64,000 nucleotides of DNA from Bacteroidota bacterium (GCA_024640255.1 JAHEFI010000001.1:372001-436000); one strand, 5' to 3'. Positions 30,795-41,797 are shown, numbered from the stretch's first letter. Notes: generated by a model from the letters alone, not told the origin. Numbers and translations are program-made.

Positions 30795-31844
30795 TTGAGA
30801 AAGATACAGTTAATCTTAGCGGCAGCTGTTTTATTGCTTGCTAGTTGTAAAGAAAAGGCAAAGCCTACAGACAAGTTTAATCCTAATATGCCCGTTTCGG
30901 TGGATATCACTGTTGCAGAACTACAAAAAGTGGATAAGCAAATAGAAGTGAATGGAACCGTTTTGGCAAATGATTTTGTGGAATTACATCCTGAAGCCAA
31001 TGGAAGAGTTACATTTTTACAAATTCCAGAAGGCAAAATGGTGACTGCTGGAACTGTTTTAGCTAAATTAAATGATGCTGATTTACAGGCTCAATTAGAA
31101 AAATTAAAAGTACTATTAGAATTAGCCAATATCAACGAACAAAGAAATAAGCAATTATTAAGTGCAAGAGGCATTAATCAAAGTGATTATGATTTGTCTT
31201 TGCAACAAGTTAAAAGTTTGAAAGCAGATATGGCGTATACGCAATCATTGATTGACAAAACAGTGATTAAGGCACCCTTCAATGGTCAAATGGGTTTAAG
31301 ACAAATTAGCGTTGGGGCTTATATCAATACTGCGACAACTGTTGCAACTATTCAAAAGGTAGATCAATTAAAAATGGATTTTACTTTACCAGAAATTTAT
31401 GGTGATTATGTTAAAGTAGGTAAGACTATTAAAATGACTACTATTGGAAATGAGCAAAAGCCAATTGTTGCTACTATTACAGCCATTGAGCCTCAAATTA
31501 TTGCCACTACTAGAAATATTAAAGTGAGAGCTAGCTTTAAAGGAAAAGTTTTACCGGGAGCATACGCAAAAGTATTCTTAGGGGAGAATTCTACTAAGCC
31601 AACGATCATGGTTCCATCTAATATTATTATACCAGATTCAAAAGCTAAACAAATTGTTGTTGTTAGAAATGGCGAAGCAAAATTTGTAAGTGTTGAAACT
31701 GGTTACAGAACTGTGACTGCAGTTGAAATCACAAAAGGCTTACAAGCAGGCGACAGTGTAATTGTTGCGGGTATGCTTTTTGTTAAAGATGGTGCCAAAT
31801 TGAAAATTGGCAAAACACTTCCTAATCTCGATATTACCAAATAG
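30795..31844 (+). CDS. RND efflux periplasmic adaptor (membrane fusion) lipoprotein
   Basis: TTG start, lipobox LLASC; VNGTVLANDFVELHPEANGRV, IKAPFNGQMGLRQISVGAYI. Confidence 0.9.
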   Translation: MRKIQLILAAAVLLLASCKEKAKPTDKFNPNMPVSVDITVAELQKVDKQIEVNGTVLANDFVELHPEANGRVTFLQIPEGKMVTAGTVLAKLNDADLQAQLEKLKVLLELANINEQRNKQLLSARGINQSDYDLSLQQVKSLKADMAYTQSLIDKTVIKAPFNGQMGLRQISVGAYINTATTVATIQKVDQLKMDFTLPEIYGDYVKVGKTIKMTTIGNEQKPIVATITAIEPQIIATTRNIKVRASFKGKVLPGAYAKVFLGENSTKPTIMVPSNIIIPDSKAKQIVVVRNGEAKFVSVETGYRTVTAVEITKGLQAGDSVIVAGMLFVKDGAKLKIGKTLPNLDITK

Positions 31845-31868
31845 GGTTTTAAAAACTTATTTATTTAG

Positions 31869-34800
31869 ATGAATATATCTGAACTTTCATTGAAGCGACC
31901 GGTACTAGCTACCGTGATGAATATTGCCATTATCATTTTTGGTTTGGTAGGTTTTTCTTTTTTAGCATTAAGAGAATATCCAGCAATTGATCCTCCTATT
32001 ATTAACGTACAAACTACTTATACAGGAGCGAATGCAGAAGTTATCCAAAGCCAGATTACTGAACCATTAGAAAAAGCGATTAATGGTATACCGGGTATTA
32101 GAACTATTAACTCTTCAAGTTCTGTTGGTAATTCAAATATTACTGTTGAGTTTAACTTAGGAGTGAACTTAGAAACTGCGGCGAACGATGTTAGAGATAA
32201 AGTGTCTCAAGCACAAAGATCTTTGCCTCAAGATATTTCTAGCCCACCAGTTGTTTCTAAAGCAGATGGGGGTGATTTTATTTTGATGTTAACCATCAGA
32301 AGTAAGACAAAGGGTTTGTTAGAATTAACAGAGTATGCTGAGAATGTTTTGTTACAAAGATTCCAAACCATTGATGAAGTAAGTAATGTAGGTGTTAGAG
32401 GTAAGCGACAAGCAATGCGTATCTTTCCTAATACAGATTTATTGAGTGCTTACGGAATTGCCTTCAATGATATTCAAACTGCACTGAATAAAGAAAACGT
32501 AGAATTGCCTGCAGGTTCTATTTATGGCAATAAGTCAGAATTTATTATTAGAGCATTAGGAAGATTAACCACAGAATCAGATTTTAGAAATGTTATTTTA
32601 AAAGAAGACGCAACTGGTATTGTTCGTTTGGGTGATGTTGCAAAAGTAGAATTAGGTCCAGAACAAGAAGATCAAGGAACTTATTTTAATGGGGTTCCGG
32701 TGGTTATGTTAACGGTATCGCCACAACCAGGCGCTAACCAAATTAAAATTGCTGATGAGTTTTATAAAAGATTAGAAGAAGTTAAAAAGCAAAACAAATC
32801 TGATATTGAATTTGCTATTCCTATTGACAATACTTTAAATATTCGTAGAGCATTATCAGAAGTAAAAGAAACAATTGTGATTTCTTTTGCCTTAGTGGTA
32901 TTGGTTATTTTCTTCTTCTTTAGAAACTGGTTAATTGCAATTCGTCCATTAATTGATATTCCTATTTCTTTGATTGCCACATTCTTTATTATGTATTTGG
33001 CAGGCTTCTCTATTAATGTATTAACCTTATTAGCGATTGTATTGGCCACGGGATTAGTAGTGGATGATGGAATTGTGGTGACCGAAAATATATTTAGAAA
33101 ACTAGAAGAAGGATTGTCTTTAAAAGATGCAGCTAGAGAAGGCAGTAAAGAAATTTTCTTTGCAGTCATTTCTACTTCAATCACATTGGCTGTGGTATTT
33201 ATGCCAGTTATCTTCTTGCAAGGTTTTGTGGGTTCTTTATTCAAAGAGTTTGGAGTAGTTGTAGCGGGTGCTGTATTGGTATCTGCTTTTGTATCTTTAA
33301 CTATCACGCCAGTATTGAATGTATACCTAAATAGAAAAGATGGGAAGCAAGGCGCTTTCTATGAGCGCACTGAGCCTTTCTTTAAAGGAATAGAAAATGG
33401 CTATAAAAATTTATTACAAAAATTCTTACAAGTTAGATGGTTAGCTTGGGTAATTGTTGCAGCATGTTTTGCCTTAATTATATTAATTGGAAAAACAATT
33501 CAAAGTGAATTGGCTCCATTAGAAGATAAAGGCTCTGTAAGAATTACCTTATCTGGTGCGGAAGGGATGAGTTATGATGATATGAGATCAGATTTATTGA
33601 AGGCAGTAAGAATTATGCAGGATTCTTTTCCTGAACAAGCTTTTACTTGGGGTAGCGTTCCTGGTTATGGAGGTAGTAGTGGTAATAGTTCTGCCTCTGG
33701 AAGATTGGGTTTGGTGAGAAAAGACGAAAGAACAAGAACTCAATCAGAGATAGCTGCAGATTTAAATAAAAAAATGAAGCGTTTTAAAAACGTAAGAATT
33801 TTTGCTATTGAAGAACAAACTATTTCTGTGGGTATGATGTCTAGAGGTTCTTTACCTGTACAATTCATCATCCAAAATTTAGACTTCCAAAAAATTAGAA
33901 ATGTGATACCTGAATTTTTGGATGCGGCAAGAAAAGACAAGACTTTCCAAAACGTGGATGTGAATTTAAAGTTCAACAAACCTGAATACGATTTATCCAT
34001 AGATAGAATGCGTGTAAGAGATTTGGGCTTAAATACAGCAGATGTAGCGCAGGCTTTACAAGCTGCATTTAGTGGTGCGCGTTCTGCTTATTTTATTATG
34101 AATGATCGTCAATACCAAGTAATTACTCAGGTGCCTAGAGTAGATAGAAATACACCTACTGATATTGATAAAATTTATGTAAGAAATAACAGAGGTGAGC
34201 AAATACCTATTTCTAGCGTATTAACTGTTGAAGAGAATAGTAATCCTCCGAATTTATATCACTACAATCGTTTTAATTCAGCGACTATTTCTGCATCATT
34301 GGCAGAAGGTAAAACTATTGGAGATGGTGTAAATGCAATGGAAAGAATTGCTAAGGAAAAATTAGACGAGAGTTTCCAAACAGCTTTAAGCGGTCCGTCT
34401 AGAGACTTTAAAGAAAGTTCTTCTAATACTTCTCAAGCTTTAATATTGGCACTTATATTAATCTATTTAGTGTTGGCTGCTCAATTTGAAAGCTTCACAG
34501 ATCCATTCATTATTATGATTACTGTACCATTAGCATTAGCTGGTGCATTATTATGTTTATGGACTTTTGATCAAACATTAAATATCTTCTCTCAAATTGG
34601 AATTATCATGTTGATTGGTTTGGTTACCAAGAATGGTATCTTAATTGTAGAGTTTGCAAATAAGAAAAGAGAAACAGGCTTAGCTATTAGAGAAGCGGTA
34701 TTAGAAGCAGCTACTCAAAGATTAAGACCTATTTTAATGACAAGTTTAGCAACTGCATTAGGCGCATTGCCAATTGCTATTAGTTTAGGCGCTGCTGCAA

Positions 34801-34925
34801 CCAGTAGAAAACCTTTGGGAACAGTGATTGTGGGTGGTTTGATGTTTTCATTAATACTTACCTTATTTGTAATTCCATCGGTGTATACTTATTTATCTAG
34901 TAAGCATAAGAAACAAGTAGATTAA
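31869..34925 (+). CDS. RND efflux transporter permease (AcrB/HAE1-like)
   Basis: RPVLATVMNIAIIIFGLVGF..YPAIDPPIINVQTTYTGANAEVIQSQITEPLEKAINGIPG; 1018 aa. Confidence 0.95.
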   Translation: MNISELSLKRPVLATVMNIAIIIFGLVGFSFLALREYPAIDPPIINVQTTYTGANAEVIQSQITEPLEKAINGIPGIRTINSSSSVGNSNITVEFNLGVNLETAANDVRDKVSQAQRSLPQDISSPPVVSKADGGDFILMLTIRSKTKGLLELTEYAENVLLQRFQTIDEVSNVGVRGKRQAMRIFPNTDLLSAYGIAFNDIQTALNKENVELPAGSIYGNKSEFIIRALGRLTTESDFRNVILKEDATGIVRLGDVAKVELGPEQEDQGTYFNGVPVVMLTVSPQPGANQIKIADEFYKRLEEVKKQNKSDIEFAIPIDNTLNIRRALSEVKETIVISFALVVLVIFFFFRNWLIAIRPLIDIPISLIATFFIMYLAGFSINVLTLLAIVLATGLVVDDGIVVTENIFRKLEEGLSLKDAAREGSKEIFFAVISTSITLAVVFMPVIFLQGFVGSLFKEFGVVVAGAVLVSAFVSLTITPVLNVYLNRKDGKQGAFYERTEPFFKGIENGYKNLLQKFLQVRWLAWVIVAACFALIILIGKTIQSELAPLEDKGSVRITLSGAEGMSYDDMRSDLLKAVRIMQDSFPEQAFTWGSVPGYGGSSGNSSASGRLGLVRKDERTRTQSEIAADLNKKMKRFKNVRIFAIEEQTISVGMMSRGSLPVQFIIQNLDFQKIRNVIPEFLDAARKDKTFQNVDVNLKFNKPEYDLSIDRMRVRDLGLNTADVAQALQAAFSGARSAYFIMNDRQYQVITQVPRVDRNTPTDIDKIYVRNNRGEQIPISSVLTVEENSNPPNLYHYNRFNSATISASLAEGKTIGDGVNAMERIAKEKLDESFQTALSGPSRDFKESSSNTSQALILALILIYLVLAAQFESFTDPFIIMITVPLALAGALLCLWTFDQTLNIFSQIGIIMLIGLVTKNGILIVEFANKKRETGLAIREAVLEAATQRLRPILMTSLATALGALPIAISLGAAATSRKPLGTVIVGGLMFSLILTLFVIPSVYTYLSSKHKKQVD

Positions 34926-34949
34926 TTCTGTTTAATATAAATACAAGCC

Positions 34950-36029
34950 ATGAAATACTTTATTACTTTTTGTTCTTTAGTATTCATGGCTTGTAATTTT
35001 TCCCAAACTTCTCCCACTCAACAAGATTGGACTTTTTCCAATTTTGTAAAACAAGATTCAGTTAATCCTATTTTATTTCCTGATACGAATTATCGTTTTA
35101 ATTGTCCTGTATCCAATAAGCAAGTACTGTGGCAATCTAAAAATGTCCTAAATCCAACCGCCTTTATCAAAGAGGGTAAAGTGTATTTATTGTATCGTGC
35201 ACAGGATAGTGCAATGACGTCAAGACTAGGATTAGCAATAAGTGAGGATGGGGTTCATTTTACCAAACAAGCCAATCCTATATTTTATCCAGCAAATGAT
35301 AGTTTACAAAAATATGAATGGCATGGTGGTGTAGAAGATCCAAGAATGGTCTCCACAGAAGATGGGGGTTATTTTCTTACTTATACTTCTTATGATGGTA
35401 AAACTGCAAGACTATGTTTTGCAACTTCAAAAGATTTAATGAAATGGGAAAAACATGGCCCATTACTAAAGAATGAAAAATATATTAACGCCTGGTCAAA
35501 GTCTGGAGCATTGGTAGTGGAACAAAAAGCAGATCAGATGGTAGCTAAAAAAATCAATGGTAAGTATTGGATGTATTTTGGAGATACGCAATTATTTATG
35601 GCTTATTCTGAAGACTTAATTCATTGGGAAGCATTAGAGAATAAAGAATCACAAAAACTAGTACCCGTTTTACATCCTAGAGCTGGATACTTTGATAGTA
35701 GACTGGTAGAGCCAGGTCCTTTTGCCTTGTACACAAAAAAAGGAATTGTACTTATTTATAATAGTAGCAATGCGGCTAATAATAATGATCCTGATTTGCC
35801 TATCTATACTTATGCTGCTGGGCAAGCTTTATTTGATACTATCCAGCCATTTAAATTAGTAGACAGAACGGAACATTATTTTATTCACCCTGATAAGCCT
35901 TATGAAAAATCAGGCGAGGTAAACGAAGTATGTTTCGTAGAAGGATTGGTATACTTCAAGAATAAATGGTTCTTGTATTACGGCACTGCAGATTCAAAAA
36001 TTGCAGTGGCTATTGCTAATCCTCGCTAA
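34950..36029 (+). CDS. GH130/GH43-like glycoside hydrolase/phosphorylase-fold lipoprotein
   Basis: Lipobox FMAC; NPTAFIKEGKVYLLYRAQD, WHGGVEDPRMV beta-propeller motifs. Confidence 0.75.
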   Translation: MKYFITFCSLVFMACNFSQTSPTQQDWTFSNFVKQDSVNPILFPDTNYRFNCPVSNKQVLWQSKNVLNPTAFIKEGKVYLLYRAQDSAMTSRLGLAISEDGVHFTKQANPIFYPANDSLQKYEWHGGVEDPRMVSTEDGGYFLTYTSYDGKTARLCFATSKDLMKWEKHGPLLKNEKYINAWSKSGALVVEQKADQMVAKKINGKYWMYFGDTQLFMAYSEDLIHWEALENKESQKLVPVLHPRAGYFDSRLVEPGPFALYTKKGIVLIYNSSNAANNNDPDLPIYTYAAGQALFDTIQPFKLVDRTEHYFIHPDKPYEKSGEVNEVCFVEGLVYFKNKWFLYYGTADSKIAVAIANPR

Positions 36030-37010
36030 TTATTTTTTAATTATTTTATTAGCAATAAACTCAACAGTTAATTTTTCAACAGTTGCAACATCCTTGGACA
36101 CTAAGGGAGATGCTAATACATGGTTTCCTGTATTCACTGCCACAGCAGATTTTAATTCAGCTGGAGTAGCAATTTCTTCCATCATTTTTTTAGTAGCTTC
36201 TACATTCACAACATGGTCTTGATTTTCTTTGTCTTTATAATAATATAAAGCCAAAGTAGGTTGATTAACTTTAGAGAAAGTAACTTTATTCATAGTGGCT
36301 TCTAATAAATTTTGAAGAGCTACTGTTGCCTCTAATCTATAATGGGTGTTCCAATATTTTGGATAATCTCGATGTTGGTATTTGATAGTATTATAATTTC
36401 CTTTCATCACCATTCTGCCAATTTGTAATCCCCATGGCTTATTTAATAAAGGTGCCGTAGGATTGTAAATTTGAATATTGGGTGAAAATAAAATTTGACC
36501 TGCAATCTCAGGATATGCTGCTGCTAATTGCAAAGACAAGGTACCTCCCGTAGAAGTACTCATTAGAATTACTTTCTTTCCTAATTTCTTTCCGATGATA
36601 TATGCTTCCTTAGCAGACTCCCAATATTTCTCTGCTGTTAAATTTTGTAAATCATCTGTGGTATCAATACCATGTTCTGCTAATCTTGCTAAATATAAAT
36701 TACAATGAAACTGCTTGGCAATATTTCTATGAACAGGATCTCCTTCCATTTGACTGGCGCTAAATCCATGCAAGTATACAATAGCGTAATCTGTTTGTTG
36801 GTGATTGCTATCTGCCCAAATTATTTTTGCTTCATTATTAGGTTTAATATGGTGCTTTGATTCATTGGCATTTACTAGACTATCTAAGTTGGTGCCATCT
36901 GCAATATCATGTAGGGTATAGTCAAAAACAGGTTTCTCTGGATGTGGTCCTACAAAATAGACTACTGCCATTAATGCTATAATACCTAATAACGCTTTTA
37001 ACCATTTCAT
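36030..37010 (-). CDS. Alpha/beta hydrolase
   Basis: YAIVYLHGFSASQMEGDPVHRNIAKQF, ILMSTSTGGTLSLQLA, NTGNHVLASPLVS. Confidence 0.85.
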   Translation of the reverse strand: MKWLKALLGIIALMAVVYFVGPHPEKPVFDYTLHDIADGTNLDSLVNANESKHHIKPNNEAKIIWADSNHQQTDYAIVYLHGFSASQMEGDPVHRNIAKQFHCNLYLARLAEHGIDTTDDLQNLTAEKYWESAKEAYIIGKKLGKKVILMSTSTGGTLSLQLAAAYPEIAGQILFSPNIQIYNPTAPLLNKPWGLQIGRMVMKGNYNTIKYQHRDYPKYWNTHYRLEATVALQNLLEATMNKVTFSKVNQPTLALYYYKDKENQDHVVNVEATKKMMEEIATPAELKSAVAVNTGNHVLASPLVSKDVATVEKLTVEFIANKIIKK

Positions 37011-37095
37011 ACCTAATAGATTTATATATTAAAGCTAGCGAATTCAAAATGCTTTAAAAATATTTTTTCGTACCTTAAGCTTTCAAAACGATGCT

Positions 37096-38184
37096 ATGAA
37101 CAATCAAAGATTCTTGTCTTTAGATGTATTTAGAGGTATGACCATATGTTTAATGATCATTGTGAACACGCCTGGTGATGGCTCTATGACATTTGCACCT
37201 TTTAATCATGCTGCTTGGCATGGTTTTACACCAACTGATTTGGTTTTTCCTTCTTTTTTATTCGCAGTAGGAAATGCTATGAGTTTTGTTTTACCCAAGT
37301 GGGAGAAATTATCTAATGCAACAGTTTTATTTAAAATATTAAAAAGAACTGCGCTAATATTTTTATTAGGCTATTTAATGTACTGGTTCCCATTTACAGG
37401 ACCCGTTGCTGAAACCCGCATTCTGGGTGTGTTACAGAGAATTGCCTTATGTTATGGATTGGCTTCTTTGATTGCACATTTTATGCATGAGCGAGTAGTA
37501 ATGATTGTCTCTGCTATATTATTATTAGTGTATTGGTATTTAAGTATGCATTTTGGAGTACCTGGTCAGGAACTAACTATGTTGGGTAATGCTGGTATTG
37601 AATTAGATAAACTGGTATTAGGGGAGTCTCATATGTATCATGGAGAAGGAGTGGCTTTTGATCCGGAAGGAATATTAAGCACTTTGCCTGCCATCGTGAA
37701 TGTCTTAATTGGCTTTAGAGTGGGTAAATTTATTCAAGAAAAGGGCAAAACCTATGAAGGTTTGATGTTATTGATGATGTGGGGTGCCGGCTTTATATTT
37801 TTAGGTTTTATGTGGAATTATCAATTTCCTATCAATAAAAAGCTTTGGACCAGCTCTTTTGTGATGTTAACCGTTGGCCTGGACATGGTTATTTTAGGCA
37901 CCATTATTTACAGAATTGAGATGCACCGACAATTGCAATTTTCGAGCTTTTTTGAGGTTTTTGGCAAGAATCCGCTCGTTATTTACCTATTTTCAGAGAT
38001 TTTAGCCACTATTTTATACATTACCAAAGTGGGGGATCAGTCTACTTTTAAGTGGATATTCAATAATGGCTTCTCTTATTTTGCCCCTTATTGGGCTTCC
38101 CTGGCTTTCGCCTTATCCTTTATGTTGGTTTGCTGGCTATTGGGTTATATATTAGATAAATATAAAATATATATTAGAGTGTAA
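37096..38184 (+). CDS. Heparan-alpha-glucosaminide N-acetyltransferase-like membrane protein (DUF5009/DUF1624)
   Basis: RFLSLDVFRGMTICLMIIVNTPG, GVLQRIALCYGLASL, KNPLVIYLFSEI; multiple TM helices. Confidence 0.85.
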   Translation: MNNQRFLSLDVFRGMTICLMIIVNTPGDGSMTFAPFNHAAWHGFTPTDLVFPSFLFAVGNAMSFVLPKWEKLSNATVLFKILKRTALIFLLGYLMYWFPFTGPVAETRILGVLQRIALCYGLASLIAHFMHERVVMIVSAILLLVYWYLSMHFGVPGQELTMLGNAGIELDKLVLGESHMYHGEGVAFDPEGILSTLPAIVNVLIGFRVGKFIQEKGKTYEGLMLLMMWGAGFIFLGFMWNYQFPINKKLWTSSFVMLTVGLDMVILGTIIYRIEMHRQLQFSSFFEVFGKNPLVIYLFSEILATILYITKVGDQSTFKWIFNNGFSYFAPYWASLAFALSFMLVCWLLGYILDKYKIYIRV

Positions 38185-38235
38185 ATCTTAATAATCCTTT
38201 TATCTGTTTTGTTTTTTTTAGGAGTATAAACGGCG

Positions 38236-38243
38236 TACCTTTG
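38236..38243 (+). promoter_or_regulatory. Bacteroidetes-type -7 promoter element upstream of typA
   Basis: TACCTTTG matches TAnnTTTG, 18 bp before the typA ATG; upstream TTTTG (38207-38211) is more distant than consensus. Confidence 0.5.
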
Positions 38244-38260
38244 CAGCCTCAAAACAGTAC

Positions 38261-40063
38261 ATGGAAATAAGAAACATCGCGATTATTGCGCACGTTGACC
38301 ACGGTAAGACAACATTGGTTGACAAAATTTTACACGCCACTAAGGTATTCAGAGATAACCAGGAGACTGGTGAATTGATCATGGATAGCAACGAATTAGA
38401 GCGTGAAAGAGGTATTACTATCTTAAGTAAGAATGCTTCAGTAACTTATAAAGACGTTAAGATTAACGTAATTGACACGCCAGGTCACTCTGACTTTGGA
38501 GGTGAAGTGGAGCGTGTGTTAAAAATGGCAGATGGTGTTTGCTTATTAGTAGATGCTTTTGAAGGACCAATGCCTCAAACTCGTTTCGTATTACAAAAAG
38601 CTTTGCAATTAAATTTAAAGCCAATTGTAATCATCAATAAAGTAGATAAAGAAAACTGTCGTCCTGACGAAGTGCATGATGCAGTATTTGAATTATTTTT
38701 CAATTTAGATGCAACAGAGGATCAATTAAACTTCCCTACTTTTTATGGTAGTGGTAAGAATGGTTGGTTCAATGATAGCTTAACTCCATGTGAAGACATC
38801 ACTCCATTAATGGATGGTATCTTGAAATATGTTCCAGGTCCAGATGTGAAAGAAGGTCCTACACAAATGCAAATTACTTCTTTAGACTATTCTACTTTCT
38901 TAGGTAGAATTGCGATTGGTAAAGTAGAAAGAGGTGTGATCAAAGAAGGTCAAAACGTTGTATTAGTGCAAGCAGATGGTAGCATCAAGAAAAACAAAGT
39001 AAAAGAATTATACGTATTTGAGGGAATGGGTAAGCGTAAAGTAACAGAAGTTGTTTCTGGTGACTTATGTGCTGTGGTTGGTTTAGAAGAATTCAATATC
39101 GGTGATACTATTGCTGATCCTGAAACTCCTGAAGCATTACCTATTATCAGTGTAGACGAACCTACGATGAGTATGACTTTCAGTATTAACAACTCTCCTT
39201 TCTTTGGTAAGGAAGGTAAGTTTGTTACTTCAAGACATATCCGTGATCGTTTAATGAAAGAAACAGAAAAGAACTTAGCATTGCGTGTTGAAGAAACAGA
39301 TAGTGCAGATAGTTTCTTGGTATATGGTCGTGGTATTTTACACTTGGGTGTATTGGTTGAAACAATGCGTCGTGAAGGTTATGAATTAACAGTGGGTAAT
39401 CCTCAAGTATTGGTAAAAGAGATTGATGGTAAAAAACATGAACCATTTGAAATTTTAGTGGTAGATGTTCCAAGTGAATTTAGTGGTAAAGTAATTGACT
39501 TAGTAACTCAAAAGAAGGGTGAAATGTTAATTATGGAATCTAAAGGAACTATGCAACACTTGGAATTTGATATTCCTTCTAGAGGTTTGATTGGTTTACG
39601 TTCTCAAATGTTAACTCAAACTGCTGGTGAAGCAGTAATGGCGCATAGATTCAATGAATACAAGCCTTGGAAAGGACCAATTCCTGGAAGAAACAATGGT
39701 GTATTGGTAGCTAAGTTTGCCGGTACAACAACTGCTTACTCCATTGATAAATTACAAGATAGAGGTAGATTCTTTATCGAACCAGGTGAAGAAGTATATG
39801 CTGGTCAAGTATTAGCAGAACATATTAAGCCAGGTGATTTGAATATTAACGCTGTGGAGATGAAAAAATTAACTAACCACCGTGCGAGTGGTAGTGATGA
39901 TAGCGTTCGTATCACACCAAAATTACAATTCACTTTAGAAGAGTGTATGGAATATATTCAGTTTGATGAGTGTATTGAAGTAACTCCTAAATCTGTTCGT
40001 ATGCGTAAGACCTTGTTAGATGAAAACGATCGAAACAAAGCATCGAAGCAATCAGGCCAGTAA
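38261..40063 (+). CDS. typA: GTP-binding translation factor TypA/BipA
   Basis: RNIAIIAHVDHGKTTLVDKIL, NELERERGITILSKNAS, DTPGHSDFGGEVERVL. Confidence 0.97.
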   Translation: MEIRNIAIIAHVDHGKTTLVDKILHATKVFRDNQETGELIMDSNELERERGITILSKNASVTYKDVKINVIDTPGHSDFGGEVERVLKMADGVCLLVDAFEGPMPQTRFVLQKALQLNLKPIVIINKVDKENCRPDEVHDAVFELFFNLDATEDQLNFPTFYGSGKNGWFNDSLTPCEDITPLMDGILKYVPGPDVKEGPTQMQITSLDYSTFLGRIAIGKVERGVIKEGQNVVLVQADGSIKKNKVKELYVFEGMGKRKVTEVVSGDLCAVVGLEEFNIGDTIADPETPEALPIISVDEPTMSMTFSINNSPFFGKEGKFVTSRHIRDRLMKETEKNLALRVEETDSADSFLVYGRGILHLGVLVETMRREGYELTVGNPQVLVKEIDGKKHEPFEILVVDVPSEFSGKVIDLVTQKKGEMLIMESKGTMQHLEFDIPSRGLIGLRSQMLTQTAGEAVMAHRFNEYKPWKGPIPGRNNGVLVAKFAGTTTAYSIDKLQDRGRFFIEPGEEVYAGQVLAEHIKPGDLNINAVEMKKLTNHRASGSDDSVRITPKLQFTLEECMEYIQFDECIEVTPKSVRMRKTLLDENDRNKASKQSGQ

Positions 40064-40071
40064 AAAACTGA

Positions 40072-40099
40072 CAACAAAAATGATTCATCATTTTTGTTG
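40072..40099. terminator. Palindrome downstream of typA (possible terminator)
   Basis: CAACAAAAATGA-TTCA-TCATTTTTGTTG perfect 12-bp arms; no T-tract. Confidence 0.4.
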
Positions 40100-40133
40100 A
40101 TGGGGAAATTTAAAAAAATCAAAAAGATAAGAA

Positions 40134-40170
40134 TTCAAAAATTAGTTATTTTCTTTAACTAATTTTTGAA
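40134..40170 (-). terminator. Hairpin directly after the obgE stop
   Basis: TTCAAAAATTAGTTA-TTTTCTT-TAACTAATTTTTGAA perfect 15-bp arms abutting the obgE stop codon. Confidence 0.55.
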
Positions 40171-41163
40171 TCAATCGTTTAATGCTTTCCAAAGCATGTC
40201 TTTTAACTCCGTCAAATTACTTTGAATAGCAGAAGAGATAAAAATATGCGGAATGTTTTCTGGCAATTCTTTTTCGATTGCTTCTTTTAATTCATCATCC
40301 AATAAATCTGATTTACTAATTGCAATGATAAATTCTTTTTGTAAAAGTTCTGGATTGAATGCAGCTAATTCGCTTTTTAAAATTTCAAATTCTTTTTTAT
40401 GATCATTAGAATCTGCAGGGATTAAAAATAATAATACTGCGTTTCTTTCGATATGTCTTAAGAATCTATGTCCTAATCCTTTTCCTTCTGCTGCACCTTC
40501 AATAATTCCTGGTAAATCTGCAATACAGAAAGATCTATTGTCTCTATACGCTACCATACCCAACTGTGGAGTAAGTGTAGTAAATGCGTAGTTGGCAATT
40601 TTTGGTTTTGCTGCAGTGATGGTAGATAATAAAGTAGATTTTCCGGCATTGGGAAAACCAACCAATCCTACATCTGCTAATACTTTTAATTCAATTTGTT
40701 TCCAACCCTCAGTTCCATCTTCTCCTGGTTGAGCATATTCAGGAACTTGTTGAGTAGCAGTGGCAAAATTACTATTACCTAATCCGCCTCTTCCGCCTTT
40801 AAGCCAAACTATTTCTTGTCCATCATGTAATATCTCAGCTTCTACAATACCTGTTTCTTCATCTTTAGCAATTGTTCCTAATGGCACTTCAATAATTATA
40901 TCTTTTCCGTCTTTGCCGGTGCAATTATTTTTACTTCCATTCTCTCCATTATCTGCAATTACATTTTTATAATAACGCAAATGCAATAAAGTCCACAATT
41001 GAGCATTACCTCTTAGAATGATATGACCACCACGGCCACCATCACCTCCATCGGGTCCACCCTTTGCAGTTAATTTATTTCTTAGGAAATGTCTACATCC
41101 AGCACCGCCATGCCCACTATGTGCAAATATGCGGATGTAATCAATAAAATTCTTTTCAGACAC
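40171..41163 (-). CDS. obgE: GTPase ObgE/CgtA
   Basis: [59 protein letters not shown]. Confidence 0.97.
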   Translation of the reverse strand: MSEKNFIDYIRIFAHSGHGGAGCRHFLRNKLTAKGGPDGGDGGRGGHIILRGNAQLWTLLHLRYYKNVIADNGENGSKNNCTGKDGKDIIIEVPLGTIAKDEETGIVEAEILHDGQEIVWLKGGRGGLGNSNFATATQQVPEYAQPGEDGTEGWKQIELKVLADVGLVGFPNAGKSTLLSTITAAKPKIANYAFTTLTPQLGMVAYRDNRSFCIADLPGIIEGAAEGKGLGHRFLRHIERNAVLLFLIPADSNDHKKEFEILKSELAAFNPELLQKEFIIAISKSDLLDDELKEAIEKELPENIPHIFISSAIQSNLTELKDMLWKALND

Positions 41164-41200
41164 TATTTATATATTAATGCACAAAGTTAGTGCAAAAGGC

Positions 41201-41797
41201 TTACTTAGTTGCCTTTAATCCGTCAATCAAAATAGTCACCATGTTTTGCTCTAACTCTTCGGCGCTAATTTTTTTGGTAGATCTGTGCCAGCTTTCAATG
41301 CCACTTACTGCATGTAAGAATATTAATACAACAGTTGGAGCATCAATTGCTTTGATTTCTTTATTACGGATACCTTCTTCAATGATCGCTGCTAAACGCT
41401 TACGATATACTCTTCTTTGATTTTGGTAATTAGATAAATAAGGATCAGATAAATGTTTCCATTCTGTATCATTTACATATACTTCTTCGTAATGATTAAT
41501 CATCTCGTCGATATGAAAGCGAAGAATTTTCTCCATTTTCTGAAGTGAGCTAATATTTTCAGATTCTATTTCGTCTAATTTTACCATAAAACGGTTAGCT
41601 ACATTAAATACTAATTCATGTAATAACTCGCTTTTTGATTTAATATGATTGTATAAACTAGCTGCTTCTACACCCACTGCTTCTGCTAAATCACGCATAC
41701 TAGCTGCTTTATATCCCTTTTCTCTAAATAAGGTGGCTGCTTTACTAACTATAACATCTTTCCTAGATATGTTCTTTTCGGTCTTAATTCTAGCCAT
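41201..41797 (-). CDS. TetR/AcrR-family transcriptional regulator
   Basis: VIVSKAATLFREKGYKAASMRDLAEAVGVEAASLYNHIKSKSELL HTH. Confidence 0.93.
   Translation of the reverse strand: MARIKTEKNISRKDVIVSKAATLFREKGYKAASMRDLAEAVGVEAASLYNHIKSKSELLHELVFNVANRFMVKLDEIESENISSLQKMEKILRFHIDEMINHYEEVYVNDTEWKHLSDPYLSNYQNQRRVYRKRLAAIIEEGIRNKEIKAIDAPTVVLIFLHAVSGIESWHRSTKKISAEELEQNMVTILIDGLKATK

Noticed and set aside
32762-33307. 181-aa minus-strand ORF
   Set aside because: Antisense to the conserved RND permease; Thr/Asn/Ile-rich mirror of TM coding sequence
30795-34925. Novel two-gene efflux system lacking an outer-membrane factor
   Set aside because: Adaptor plus permease without a TolC-like gene is common; the OMF is often encoded elsewhere
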